A stretch of 64,000 nt of DNA from Actinomyces weissii (lineage in GTDB: Bacteria; Actinomycetota; Actinomycetes; Actinomycetales; Actinomycetaceae): contig NZ_CP066802.1 of NCBI RefSeq assembly GCF_016598775.1, positions 1,674,001 to 1,738,000 on the forward strand, written 5' to 3'. Every line of letters begins with the position of its first letter. The stretch's first letter is position 1. This document shows, piece by piece, positions 53,287-59,827 of the stretch. The position numbers and the translations under genes are program-made. A model generated the notes under the pieces. That model ran no database searches and had not been told where the DNA came from. It was given only the letters and a program-made list of their open reading frames with translations.

Positions 53287-54246
53287 ATGAAGATGAAAAG
53301 ACGATTCCTCACGGCACTTGCATCGCTGCTCGCCCTGGCGTCGATCGGAGCACCAGCTGCGGTGGCTGCGCCGCACTCACCCGCACATCCCGTCAGCCAC
53401 CAGGCCCAGGCCGCTGCGGGCCAGCGCCCGGTCTACGCCATCGCGCACCGGGTGCTGACCAGGCAGGGCGTCGACGACGCCCTGGACGCGGGTGCGAACG
53501 CCCTGGAGGTCGACCTCACCGCCTGGACGAAGTCCGGCTGGTGGGCGGACCACGACGGCCTGCCCACCAGCGCCGGGGACACTGCTGAGACCCTGTTCCG
53601 TCATATCGCCCAGCGCCGCCAGGAAGGCAGGACGATCAGCTTCGTCTGGTTGGACATCAAGAACCCTGACCACTGCAGCCCCCAGCACCCCGTCTGCTCG
53701 ATCAGCAGGCTGCAGGACCTGGCCCGGAGCACCTTCGAGGCCCAGGGAGTGCACGCCCTGTACGGCTTCTACAAGACCGTAGGCGGTCCGGCGTGGAAGC
53801 AGGTCTCCTCCTCCCTCAACGATCTTGAGGCCGTGGCGGTCAGTGGTACCGCCCAGTCCGTGCTCAACGACTACGAGAGCCTGTCCGGCAGGCAGGTCCC
53901 TGCCGCCAAGCGGGTCGCGGACTACGGCTACTACAACCTGAACCAGGGCTTCGGCCCCTGCACCCGCGGCTGGGACCGCACCTGTGACCAGCTGCGCCTC
54001 GCCAGCGAGGCGCGTGACCAGGGGCGGCTCGGCAAGACCTTCGGCTGGACCGCCGCCGCAGGTCAGGGCGGCCGCGTAGCCGACCTGCTGGGGCAGGCTC
54101 ATGTCGACGGCATCATCGCGGGCTTCAAGGCCACCCACTTCTACAAGCACCCGCACACTGACGAGGCCATCGCCTTGATCCGTGGCTGGGTGGCCTCGCA
54201 CCCCGAGACGCACCGCATGGCCACCAACGAGGACGATCCCTGGTGA
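53287..54246 (+). CDS. pld: Secreted sphingomyelinase D / phospholipase D exotoxin
   Basis: 319-aa exported enzyme of the family containing Corynebacterium pseudotuberculosis and Arcanobacterium haemolyticum PLD and recluse-spider sphingomyelinase D, which attacks sphingomyelin and lysophospholipids of host membranes. The signal peptide is [20 protein letters not shown] to about A28. The catalytic set is visible: H54 in [10 protein letters not shown]74 and D76 in [10 protein letters not shown]89 in WWADHDG, D123 in FVWLDIKNP, with H54-E74-D76-H89 spacing equal to the known H12-E32-D34-H47. Four Cys could form disulfides. The last residues ATNEDDPW match the SMD-tail (ATxxDNPW). AAGGAAC precedes the ATG. 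The A+T-rich upstream DNA suggests acquisition. A hairpin terminator follows. Confidence 0.94.
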   Translation: MKMKRRFLTALASLLALASIGAPAAVAAPHSPAHPVSHQAQAAAGQRPVYAIAHRVLTRQGVDDALDAGANALEVDLTAWTKSGWWADHDGLPTSAGDTAETLFRHIAQRRQEGRTISFVWLDIKNPDHCSPQHPVCSISRLQDLARSTFEAQGVHALYGFYKTVGGPAWKQVSSSLNDLEAVAVSGTAQSVLNDYESLSGRQVPAAKRVADYGYYNLNQGFGPCTRGWDRTCDQLRLASEARDQGRLGKTFGWTAAAGQGGRVADLLGQAHVDGIIAGFKATHFYKHPHTDEAIALIRGWVASHPETHRMATNEDDPW

Positions 54247-54275
54247 TACTGGGCCTGCCAGGCTGAGACACCTTC

Positions 54276-54315
54276 GCGGGGTGGGGCCCCGGCGCTGCCG
54301 GGCGCCCCACCCCGC
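54276..54315 (+). terminator. Terminator of the pld gene
   Basis: GCGGGGTGGGG (54276-54286) pairs with CCCCACCCCGC (54305-54315); an inner CCCGGC/GCCGGG stem closes a GCT loop. Thirty nt after the pld stop. No U tract. Confidence 0.65.
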
Positions 54316-54420
54316 TGCGGCTACTGCCTGCCAGCGGGCCCCGGGCACTGCCGCTCCGTCAGCCCTCCAGGCACCGGGAGGCTGGCCGCCCTGTCTGGGA
54401 CCGGCCCACGCGACTGCGGC

Positions 54421-54711
54421 TCAGCGCAGGGGGACGCTGCGCCCGCCCACGACCTTGGCGAGCACGGCACGTGGGGCGCTGCCTACCTCACGTACCGCCG
54501 TGAGCGTGCGTTCGTGGACGGGGCGGGCGTCGGCGTCGTCGGCGGCGGTGAAGCGGACGGTGACGCGAGGCTCCCCACGTACGACGTCCACCTGAAAGGC
54601 CTCCAGGGCGGTGGTGCGGGTGACCGCCTGCCGGGCGGCCTGCTCCACGGCGTCAGGCTGCTGGCCTGGCCTCAGGGCCCCGATCGTCAGGATGCTGCGG
54701 TAAGAGGGCAT
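54421..54711 (-). CDS. Small conserved hypothetical protein
   Basis: 96-aa protein: MPSYRSILTIGALRPGQQPD, then a helical region (VEQAARQAVTRTTALEAFQV) and a beta-rich part (VRGEPRVTVRFTAADDADAR, RTLTAVREVGSAPRAVLAKV). No function is known to me; similar small proteins with the MPxYRSxLTIGALRPG start occur beside tRNA genes in actinobacteria as far as I recall, which I could not check. It lies 37 nt downstream of tRNA-Pro on the same strand, and 110 nt from the convergent toxin terminator. Confidence 0.75.
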   Translation of the reverse strand: MPSYRSILTIGALRPGQQPDAVEQAARQAVTRTTALEAFQVDVVRGEPRVTVRFTAADDADARPVHERTLTAVREVGSAPRAVLAKVVGGRSVPLR

Positions 54712-54748
54712 AGCCCCAGCCTAGAGGAGGGCCTGGTGCCACCAGGGG

Positions 54749-54822
54749 TCGGGGTGGCGGGATTTGAACCCACGATCTCCTGCTCCCAAAGCAGGCGCGC
54801 TACCAAGCTACGCCACACCCCG
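54749..54822 (-). tRNA. tRNA-Pro (anticodon TGG)
   Basis: 74-nt cloverleaf. Acceptor stem CGGGGTG/CACCCCG with discriminator A, D-arm GCGTAGCTTGGTAGCGC, anticodon arm CCTGCTTTGGGAGCAGG with TGG, and T-arm with GTGGGTTCAAATCCCGC. CCA is not encoded. It reads proline CCA codons and by wobble others. Confidence 0.97.
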
Positions 54823-54999
54823 TCACGGCCGTGGCCGTGCTGTGCCGCTCAGGCCAGGCGACCGGCCCTCGCGCAACGCAAAAGGTAGCACGCCTGAGCC
54901 CGTGGTCCGCCACCGTGCCGTGCCACCTAAGTCACTCACCCAGTCACCGTGGCCTGGGGAACCGTCCAGGGCTGGCCCAGTCCGGCCGCCGCGCTCCCC

Positions 55000-55051
55000 C
55001 AGTCACCGCGGCCCAGGCAGTCGCCGCGGCCCAGGCAGTCGCCGCGGCCTA
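55000..55051. repeat. 18-nt tandem repeat
   Basis: CAGTC[AG]CCGCGGCCCAGG at 55000-55017 and 55018-55035 and a partial third copy at 55036-55051, in the noncoding stretch 54823-55236 between tRNA-Pro and the Cpl-7-like gene. Nothing else is seen in that stretch except the dyad at 55192-55210. Confidence 0.75.
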
Positions 55052-55191
55052 AGGTCCCGGGGGTGCACGTCTGTGATCCCGGTACCGCTGGGCCGCGCTG
55101 CTGGCAGGGATACACACCAGCACCTGGCAAGCAGAGCAGCCGCCCCGGACTCATCTAGGCGCTTAGGCCTACGACGGGTTATCCTGCCGGT

Positions 55192-55210
55192 GGTCACAGC
55201 GTGTGTGACC
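55192..55210 (+). promoter_or_regulatory. GGTCACA-N5-TGTGACC dyad
   Basis: Perfect 7-bp inverted repeat 26 nt upstream of the start at 55237, just before the ribosome site AAAGGA. It could be an operator or a leader hairpin. Confidence 0.45.
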
Positions 55211-55236
55211 TCTGCCCCCTGAGAAAGGAACGTTAC

Positions 55237-55656
55237 ATGGCTGAAGACCAGGCTCCCGGAGCCCTCGCCTCCGTCGGGTTCAACGTGATCTCCGCTGTCA
55301 AGAAGGCCCTCTCCGGCGAGGACGCTCCGGCCGAGCCCGCTCCCGTGGAGGAGGCTGTCGCCGCCGAGGCCACGCCAGTCGAGGAGGCTCCGGTAGAGGC
55401 GGCCCCGGTCGAGGAGGTCGTCCCCGTGGAGGAGGCCGCCCCGGTGTCCGAGGAGCCTCCCGCCGTTGAGGAGACCCCGGTCGTGGAGGAGGCCCCCGCC
55501 GTCGAGGAGGCTCCCGCCGCTGCGGAGACCCCCGACATCGACGCCCTGGCCGACGCCGTGATCCGCGGCGACTACGGCAACGGCGAGGAGCGCGAGGCCG
55601 CCCTCGGCGACCTGTACGAGCAGGTGCAGGCCCGCGTCGACGAGAAGCTGTCCTGA
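55237..55656 (+). CDS. Acidic Pro/Glu/Ala-repeat protein with Cpl-7-like C-terminus
   Basis: 139-aa cytoplasmic-looking protein without a signal. After MAEDQAPGALASVGFNVISA comes an acidic low-complexity block (residues 30-100) of PVEEA/AVEEAP-type repeats. The C-terminal 37 residues (IDALADAVIRGDYGNGEERE, then LGDLYEQVQARVDEKL) match the pattern of the Cpl-7 cell-wall-binding repeat (A-x-x-V-I-x-G-x-[WY]-G-N-G-x-E-R ... Y-x-x-V-Q-x-x-V). In phage lysins Cpl-7 binds muropeptides; here, without a secretion signal, the role is unclear. The ATG follows GAAAGGAACGTTAC. Confidence 0.8.
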   Translation: MAEDQAPGALASVGFNVISAVKKALSGEDAPAEPAPVEEAVAAEATPVEEAPVEAAPVEEVVPVEEAAPVSEEPPAVEETPVVEEAPAVEEAPAAAETPDIDALADAVIRGDYGNGEEREAALGDLYEQVQARVDEKLS

Positions 55657-55695
55657 CCCAGCCCCTGGCGGCTCAGGCCGAGCCCGTCTATCTCC

Positions 55696-55739
55696 GCAGC
55701 GCCCTCTGGTAGCCACGCCCCGGCACCGGAGGGCGCTGC
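55696..55739. terminator. Bidirectional terminator
   Basis: GCAGCGCCCTC (55696-55706) pairs with GAGGGCGCTGC (55729-55739), 11 bp, 22-nt loop, between convergent genes ending at 55656 and 55804. Confidence 0.6.
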
Positions 55740-55803
55740 CGTGCTCCCCACAGGCGCGCCGGCTGCACGGGCAGACCGCCGACGGCGTCCCGCACCGCCG
55801 TCG

Positions 55804-56430
55804 CTACCCAGCCCGCAGCCGGTCCCCCAGGGCCTGCGCCCAGCCCACGGTCCGTGCGCGCTTGCCCGCCGTGACGACCAGGCCGTGGAACCGTCCGTGC
55901 TCCCTGGCTGACAGGCCTGCCTGGTGGACGCTGTCCTGGTGGAGCCGACGGGTGCCCTCATAGGTGCTGCCCACCGGCGCGCCCAGGGCCTCCAGCATCC
56001 TGCGCGCGTAGGCGTCGAAGACAAAGACCGGACGGTCGTAGACGTACAGGCAGATGACGTCCGCGGTCTCGGGGCCGACGCCGTTGACAGCGAGCAGGCT
56101 CTCCCGCAGCGCAGTATCCGGCATATCGGGCGCTTCCTCACCGTGCTCAGCCAGCCAGGCGGCCAGCCCCTTGAGCGTGGCAGCCTTGCGCGTGTAGGAG
56201 CCGGCCGGACGGATAAACCTCACCAGCTCCGCGTCCGGGCAGGAGCGCACGGCCTCTGGCGTGAGGCACTGTGCCTGCCGGAGGTGGGCCACTGCCTGCT
56301 CCACACTGGTCCAGGTGGTGTTCTGTGTCAGGACGGCCCCCACCATGACCTCGAAGCCGCTCTCCGCGGGCCACCAGGCCCCAATCTCGAAGCGCGCGTC
56401 CAACAGCTCGTAAAGGGCACGCCAGTCCAT
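55804..56430 (-). CDS. Endonuclease III-like HhH-GPD protein
   Basis: 208-aa DNA repair glycosylase-fold protein. It shows FEVMVGAVLTQNTTWTSVEQ, the helix-hairpin-helix LLAVNGVGPETADVICLYV, and the catalytic Asp in VFVFDAYARRML. The HhH Lys of endonuclease III (LPGVGRKTA) is replaced by GPETA, and there is no C-terminal four-Cys iron-sulfur loop, so it belongs to the cluster-less group of endonuclease III-related proteins whose substrate (perhaps 8-oxoguanine or mismatched bases) differs. It stands alone, transcribed toward the Cpl-7-like gene. Confidence 0.85.
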   Translation of the reverse strand: MDWRALYELLDARFEIGAWWPAESGFEVMVGAVLTQNTTWTSVEQAVAHLRQAQCLTPEAVRSCPDAELVRFIRPAGSYTRKAATLKGLAAWLAEHGEEAPDMPDTALRESLLAVNGVGPETADVICLYVYDRPVFVFDAYARRMLEALGAPVGSTYEGTRRLHQDSVHQAGLSAREHGRFHGLVVTAGKRARTVGWAQALGDRLRAG

Positions 56431-56698
56431 CTCCCCAGGCTACCGCGCCGCCTGCGGCCGCCTGCCCGCACCAGCACGGCAGCCCCGGGCTCCCACACTG
56501 TCCCAGCCGAGCCCACCCAGCCCCGGGGACGCGCTGGCAGGGTGCCCACTCCCAGCACACCGGTAGGCGCAAGGAGCCGCGCTGGAGCACGCGAACACGT
56601 TTCTCATGAGGGAGCGCCGTTGCCGGTTGCCCGGAAACGGCGCCACTTCAACAGAAAGTCTTGGACCAAAGGTGGTCACGATGGATACAAGAGCCGGG

Positions 56699-56800
56699 GT
56701 GGGTGCATAACCAAGCCAAGTGGGTGCACTGCGAGGCCCGGTGGGTGCATCTCTGGGTACAGGTGGGTGCAAAGCCGGGCCTGGTGGGCGCGCCGCTAGG
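56699..56800. repeat. GTGGGTGCA repeats, 21-22-nt period
   Basis: GTGGGTGCA recurs at 56699, 56720, 56741 and 56763, and a diverged copy GTGGGCGCG at 56784; spacing 21, 21, 22, 21 nt. The palindrome TTTCGCGCGAAA follows at 56817-56828. It marks the left edge of the accessory segment. Iteron-like spacing, function unknown. Confidence 0.8.
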
Positions 56801-56828
56801 TGCGGACTGGTTCACATTTCGCGCGAAA

Positions 56829-57252
56829 ACGATTCAGAGGCGCAACGGACCGGATGTCAAATTGATGAGGTGTCATGAGAAATTGTGGAGTCGGCTTGCT
56901 GACTCCAAAGGAACTTATTTATGAGGTAGTAACTGACAACAAGTATGGAATCGCCGTGCGAGGTGTCCCTCGGGAGCCGTTTTTCCGGGCCTCCAGGTGC
57001 CATTTTTATCCAGAACACCCTTCGCAACACGAAAGTTTGTGCTGGAACACGTGCCTTGGGATCGGAGCACATCACCTCTCGTGATGTTCGGGTGGATGCA
57101 ACCAGTGGTTGCGGGAGACATGTGGTTGCTCTGTGGATCGCAACCGTTGGGTGGTGGATGTGCATCGTCCTCACTGGCACAGTGGAGGAGGAACCGCCAC
57201 AGGGGAATCGGATGTCAGCCGCCTCTCCTACGGCCTAAGTGCAGGAGTTGCC
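56829..57252. other. A+T-richer stretch without a recognisable gene
   Basis: About 420 nt of clearly lower GC. Short frames exist on both strands but none resembles a protein I know. GCAACC and GGTTGC recur in mirrored order at 57098, 57107, 57124 and 57140 and could form alternative hairpins upstream of the XRE fragment. Confidence 0.4.
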
Positions 57253-57474
57253 ATGTCCTTTAGTGCGAACCTTCAGTACCTGAGGTCCAGTCGTGGCCTC
57301 ACCCAGGAGCGTTTGGCTGTCCTGCTCGGGGTGTCGCGTCAGGCGATCTCCAAGTGGGAGTCGGACCGCACGGCGTGTGCACCACTGGGCTCGCCAGGCC
57401 GCCTCTCCAGTGCCCGTGCTCGCAGCAGCGGGTGCGCGCACCAAAAACATCGAGGTCGGCACCGGTGTGATTGA
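57253..57474 (+). pseudogene. XRE-family regulator, truncated after the helix-turn-helix
   Basis: ATG after GCAGGAGTTGCC. The first 39 residues are an excellent XRE helix-turn-helix: SANLQYLRSSRGLTQERLAV, LLGVSRQAISKWESDR. Immediately after, the sequence no longer matches a regulator: at about 57368-57376 it joins a different gene fragment in another frame. The remaining 35 codons are junk to a stop at 57472-57474. Interpreted as the 5' remnant of a regulator broken by a deletion. Confidence 0.75.
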
Positions 57475-57484
57475 TATGCGCTAG
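57377..57484 (+). pseudogene. Fragment of LLM-class flavin-dependent oxidoreductase
   Basis: In a frame +1 to the XRE fragment, 35 codons read VHHWARQAASPVPVLAAAGA followed by RTKNIEVGTGVIDMR and a stop. This matches the conserved region of luciferase-like monooxygenases (HHWARQ..SP.PVLAA..ARTK.IE.GT.VIDMRYENP). Both the N-terminus and everything after DMR are missing. It abuts the XRE remnant, so a recombination joint lies near 57370. Confidence 0.7.
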
Positions 57485-57583
57485 CACATGTCCGAGTCAT
57501 GACACTCGTGAAGTGTGATGGAAACACTGAGACCCCCAGAAGCAGCGCTCCGGGGGTCTCCGCCATCCTCTCGTGGGTAGGAA

Positions 57584-58228
57584 TCAGTCGTCGTCGAGGT
57601 CCTCCAGGACCTCGAACGGCGACTCGACGTCGCCGCGCCAGGCCTCCAGTCCCTCGCGCACCGCGAGCACCGCCACGACCAGCGCCGCGACCGAATCGGC
57701 CCACCACCAGCCGAACAGGCTGTTGAGGACCAGGCCGACGAACACCGTACCGGACAGATAGACACAGAGGATGAGCTGCTTGGCGTCGGCCATCACGCTC
57801 TTGGAGCCCAGCTCTCGCCCGGTGCGGACCTCGAACCACGCCAGCAGCGGCATGACGAGCAGGCTCAGCGCGGTGATGCCGAGGCCCAGCGGGCTGTGGT
57901 CGAGGCCCTCCTGGCCGACCAGCGCGAGCACCGCATCGATCGAGACGTAGGCGGCCAGCGCGAAGAAGGCGATGCCGATGGCCTTGACGGTGACTTTCTC
58001 CCACCGCTCGGGGTCCTTGCGCGTGAACTGCCAGGCGATGGCGGCCGCCGAGAGCACCTCGACGACTGAGTCGAGCCCGAAGCCGATGAGCGCGGCCGAC
58101 GAGGCGAGGACGCCCGCCCAGACGGCGACGATGGCCTCGATCACGTTGTAGGTGATCGTGAAGCCGACGATGAAGCGAACGCGGCGGTGCAGGGTCGCGC
58201 GGCGCGCGGTGGTCAGGGCCTCGTTCAC
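57584..58228 (-). CDS. Cation efflux (CDF-type) transporter
   Basis: 214-aa membrane protein with six helices, cotranscribed with the metal sensor. It shows VGFTITYNVIEAIVAVWAGV, SSAALIGFGLDSVVEVLSAA (metal-site Asp at the family position, GFGLD replacing the usual HxxxD), DAKQLILCVYLSGTVFVGLV and WWADSVAALVVA (second Asp). The cytoplasmic C-terminal domain of classical CDF proteins is absent, as in the short actinobacterial group next to ArsR regulators. The GTG start overlaps the regulator stop by 4 nt. Substrate is probably a heavy metal such as Cd or Pb, judged from the regulator. Confidence 0.85.
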   Translation of the reverse strand: MNEALTTARRATLHRRVRFIVGFTITYNVIEAIVAVWAGVLASSAALIGFGLDSVVEVLSAAAIAWQFTRKDPERWEKVTVKAIGIAFFALAAYVSIDAVLALVGQEGLDHSPLGLGITALSLLVMPLLAWFEVRTGRELGSKSVMADAKQLILCVYLSGTVFVGLVLNSLFGWWWADSVAALVVAVLAVREGLEAWRGDVESPFEVLEDLDDD

Positions 58229-58584
58229 GCCTCCACCCCCGTCCCGCAGCTGCCCGGCACCGTGCACGCAGAGTCCACGCACGGCGCATGCTCGTCGACA
58301 GCCAGCGTCACGTCCACCAGCGCGACGAGCGCCGCCGCGAGGTGCGGGTCGGCGATCTCATAGCGGGTCTGCCGCCCCTCGGGCTCGCCGATGACGATCC
58401 CGCAGTCGCGCAGGCAGGTCAGGTGGTTCGAGACGTTCGAGCGGGTCAGGTTCAGCTCGCGCGAGAGCACGGCCGGATAGCTCGGGCCGTCGAGCAGGGT
58501 CATGAGTATCTTGGAGCGCGTCGGGTCGGCCATGGCCCGGCCGAGCCGGTTCATGACGTCGAGGCGCGAAGCAATAGTCAGCAT
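58225..58584 (-). CDS. cmtR: CmtR-type ArsR/SmtB metal-sensing repressor
   Basis: 119-aa winged-helix repressor. From MLTIASRLDVMNRLGRAMAD the helix-turn-helix LNLTRSNVSNHLTCLRDCGI follows, then the wing EGRQTRYEI. Cys57, Cys61 (LTCLRDC) and Cys102 (HAPCV) sit at exactly the positions of the Cd/Pb-sensing cysteines of Mycobacterium tuberculosis CmtR, which has about the same length. Metal binding should release it from its own promoter. The start at 58584 is chosen from homology and because the -10 lies 7 nt upstream; the longer frame is not supported. It is followed by the CDF gene. Confidence 0.92.
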   Translation of the reverse strand: MLTIASRLDVMNRLGRAMADPTRSKILMTLLDGPSYPAVLSRELNLTRSNVSNHLTCLRDCGIVIGEPEGRQTRYEIADPHLAAALVALVDVTLAVDEHAPCVDSACTVPGSCGTGVEA

Positions 58585-58620
58585 GCACTGAACTATACAG
58601 TGCGCACTGACCAATGTCCA
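58585..58620 (-). promoter_or_regulatory. cmtR promoter/operator, leaderless
   Basis: On the minus strand TGGACA (58615-58620), 17-nt spacer, TATAGT (58592-58597), then 7 nt to the ATG at 58584. The palindrome CAGTGCGCACTG (58598-58609) lies in the spacer, and CACTG-N7-CAGTG (58586-58602) spans the -10. A classic autorepressor arrangement. Confidence 0.8.
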
Positions 58621-58671
58621 GGTGTAAGGGCTGCCGCACGCGCTCCGCGCGCCTGCCTTCGGGAACCGTGG

Positions 58672-59373
58672 TCACCTCTTCCGCCACCTCGGCCACTTCG
58701 ACATCCCGCGACCGCGCCACGTCTCCACCAAGCTCGCAACCCAGCGGACGGACGCGAAGAGACCGTAGCCGGCCCCGGCGAGGCCCACAATGACCACGAG
58801 CCAGCGCCCGACGCCGAGCCACACGCTCCCATCCACGTCCAGCGCCCACTGAGCGCCCGTGATGAGCCCGACGATACCCATCCAGAGCCCGGCGACGACC
58901 ACGACCACCGGCAGGAGAGCGAGGCACATTGCCGCGGCCGCCGACCAGAGCTGACGCGCTTCCAGCTTCGCCGTCGCCGCGATGATTCGCTCGGCCCGTT
59001 CGTTCGAGGCGTAGAGGTTCGCGGTCATCGTGGCCGCGGCCTCCCCGGCGACCTGCTCGACAGCCTTCTCGACCCGCTGAACCACCCCGCCGACCTGGCT
59101 CACGAGCTTCTGGTTCGCCGCGGCCTGCGCCTTGAGCCCCTCAATCGCCGAGGCCGTAGCCGCGCGATTCTTCTGTGCCTCCGCAACCAAGCTCCGCCAC
59201 GCGGCATTCAAGCTCTCGCCGTTGAGACTCTGCGCGAACTCGCCGAGCGTGCTCGCGATCTCGTTCTGCCTGATCTCGATACTCGCGATCCTCGCGGACA
59301 CGTCGCTGGAGGGCGAGGAGGTCGACGCCGGGGCCGTGATCCGCTCCAGCCGCCTCGTCGTCTCCTCGCCCAT
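58672..59373 (-). CDS. Coiled-coil protein with two C-terminal membrane helices
   Basis: 233-aa protein. Residues 25-130 are heptad-rich and predicted coiled coil (e.g. SARIASIEIRQNEIASTLGE, NQKLVSQVGGVVQRVEKAVE). Two membrane helices follow (AAAAMCLALLPVVVVVAGLW and WLVVIVGLAGAGYGLFASV) and a basic tail with WPRWRKR. Not recognised with certainty. Its build resembles accessory proteins next to relaxase genes of actinobacterial mobilizable elements (MobB-like), which would fit its place in the accessory segment beside tRNA-Gly, but no relaxase is present. No clear ribosome site. Confidence 0.7.
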   Translation of the reverse strand: MGEETTRRLERITAPASTSSPSSDVSARIASIEIRQNEIASTLGEFAQSLNGESLNAAWRSLVAEAQKNRAATASAIEGLKAQAAANQKLVSQVGGVVQRVEKAVEQVAGEAAATMTANLYASNERAERIIAATAKLEARQLWSAAAAMCLALLPVVVVVAGLWMGIVGLITGAQWALDVDGSVWLGVGRWLVVIVGLAGAGYGLFASVRWVASLVETWRGRGMSKWPRWRKR

Positions 59374-59434
59374 GACCTGTCTAGAAGCAACACATATGAG
59401 ACACCCCTACCAACACAACAAACTAAACATCTAG

Positions 59435-59593
59435 CACAACAAACGAGACCCCAGAAGAGGGTACGCGGACAAAAGAGTCTATGCGCTGATATCCGAAAAA
59501 GAAGTCACAGTGATGCTGATAGGCAGCGGAGAAATAATCGGGGAATACATCCTAGATCCCAACAAGAACTACCGCGCAAGAAAGCAACCATAA
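59435..59593 (+). pseudogene. IS481-like transposase, C-terminal remnant
   Basis: The frame ending at TAA 59591-59593 reads RRGYADKRVYALISEKEVTV, MLIGSGEIIGEYILDPNKNY, RARKQP. The pattern V-Y-x-L-I ... G-E-I-I-x-E-x-x-L-D-P-x-K-x-Y is the C-terminal end of IS481-type transposases. It opens only 53 codons upstream, so nine-tenths of the gene is missing. Low GC and AGA/AAA codons are unlike the neighbours. Confidence 0.65.
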
Positions 59594-59594
59594 C

Positions 59595-59708
59595 TGTCTC
59601 ATAAGTCCGGATAGATGCACCGGAAAAAGCACATGAAAGGGTGTCTCATTTCTCCGGCTAGATAAACGTGTGGCAAGACCTATGAACTGTCTCATATGTC
59701 TTGCCACA
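59595..59708. repeat. IS-end-like TGTCTCAT repeats and hairpin
   Basis: TGTCTCATAAGTCCGGATAG (59595-59614) and TGTCTCATTTCTCCGGCTAG (59642-59661) are related; TGTCTCAT recurs at 59688 and inverted at 59396. TGTGGCAAGAC (59669-59679) pairs with GTCTTGCCACA (59698-59708). Probable ends or footprints of insertion sequences next to tRNA-Gly. Confidence 0.6.
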
Positions 59709-59714
59709 TCACAT

Positions 59715-59788
59715 TGGAGCGGGTGACGGGAATCGAACCCGCGCAATCTGCTTGGAAGGCAGAGGCTCTACCATTGAGCTACACCCGC
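59715..59788 (-). tRNA. tRNA-Gly (anticodon TCC), CCA encoded
   Basis: Cloverleaf with acceptor GCGGGTG/CACCCGC, D-arm GCTCAATGGTAGAGC, anticodon arm CTCTGCCTTCCAAGCAGAT-like with TCC, T-arm GCGGGTTCGATTCCCGT, discriminator T, and the CCA at 59715-59717 encoded. The accessory segment lies on its 3' side, the usual side for elements that integrate into tRNA genes. Confidence 0.97.
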
Positions 59789-59827
59789 GTTGGCACCACC
59801 GTGACGGCGGCGCACGACTCTACCCGC

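Noticed and set aside
56857..57180. 107-codon minus-strand frame in the A+T-rich stretch
   Set aside because: No ribosome site, no recognisable domain, and competing short frames on the other strand; not enough to call a gene.
56600..59788. Complete integrative element at tRNA-Gly
   Set aside because: No integrase gene and no visible copy of the tRNA 3' end on the left side, so only a decayed island is claimed.
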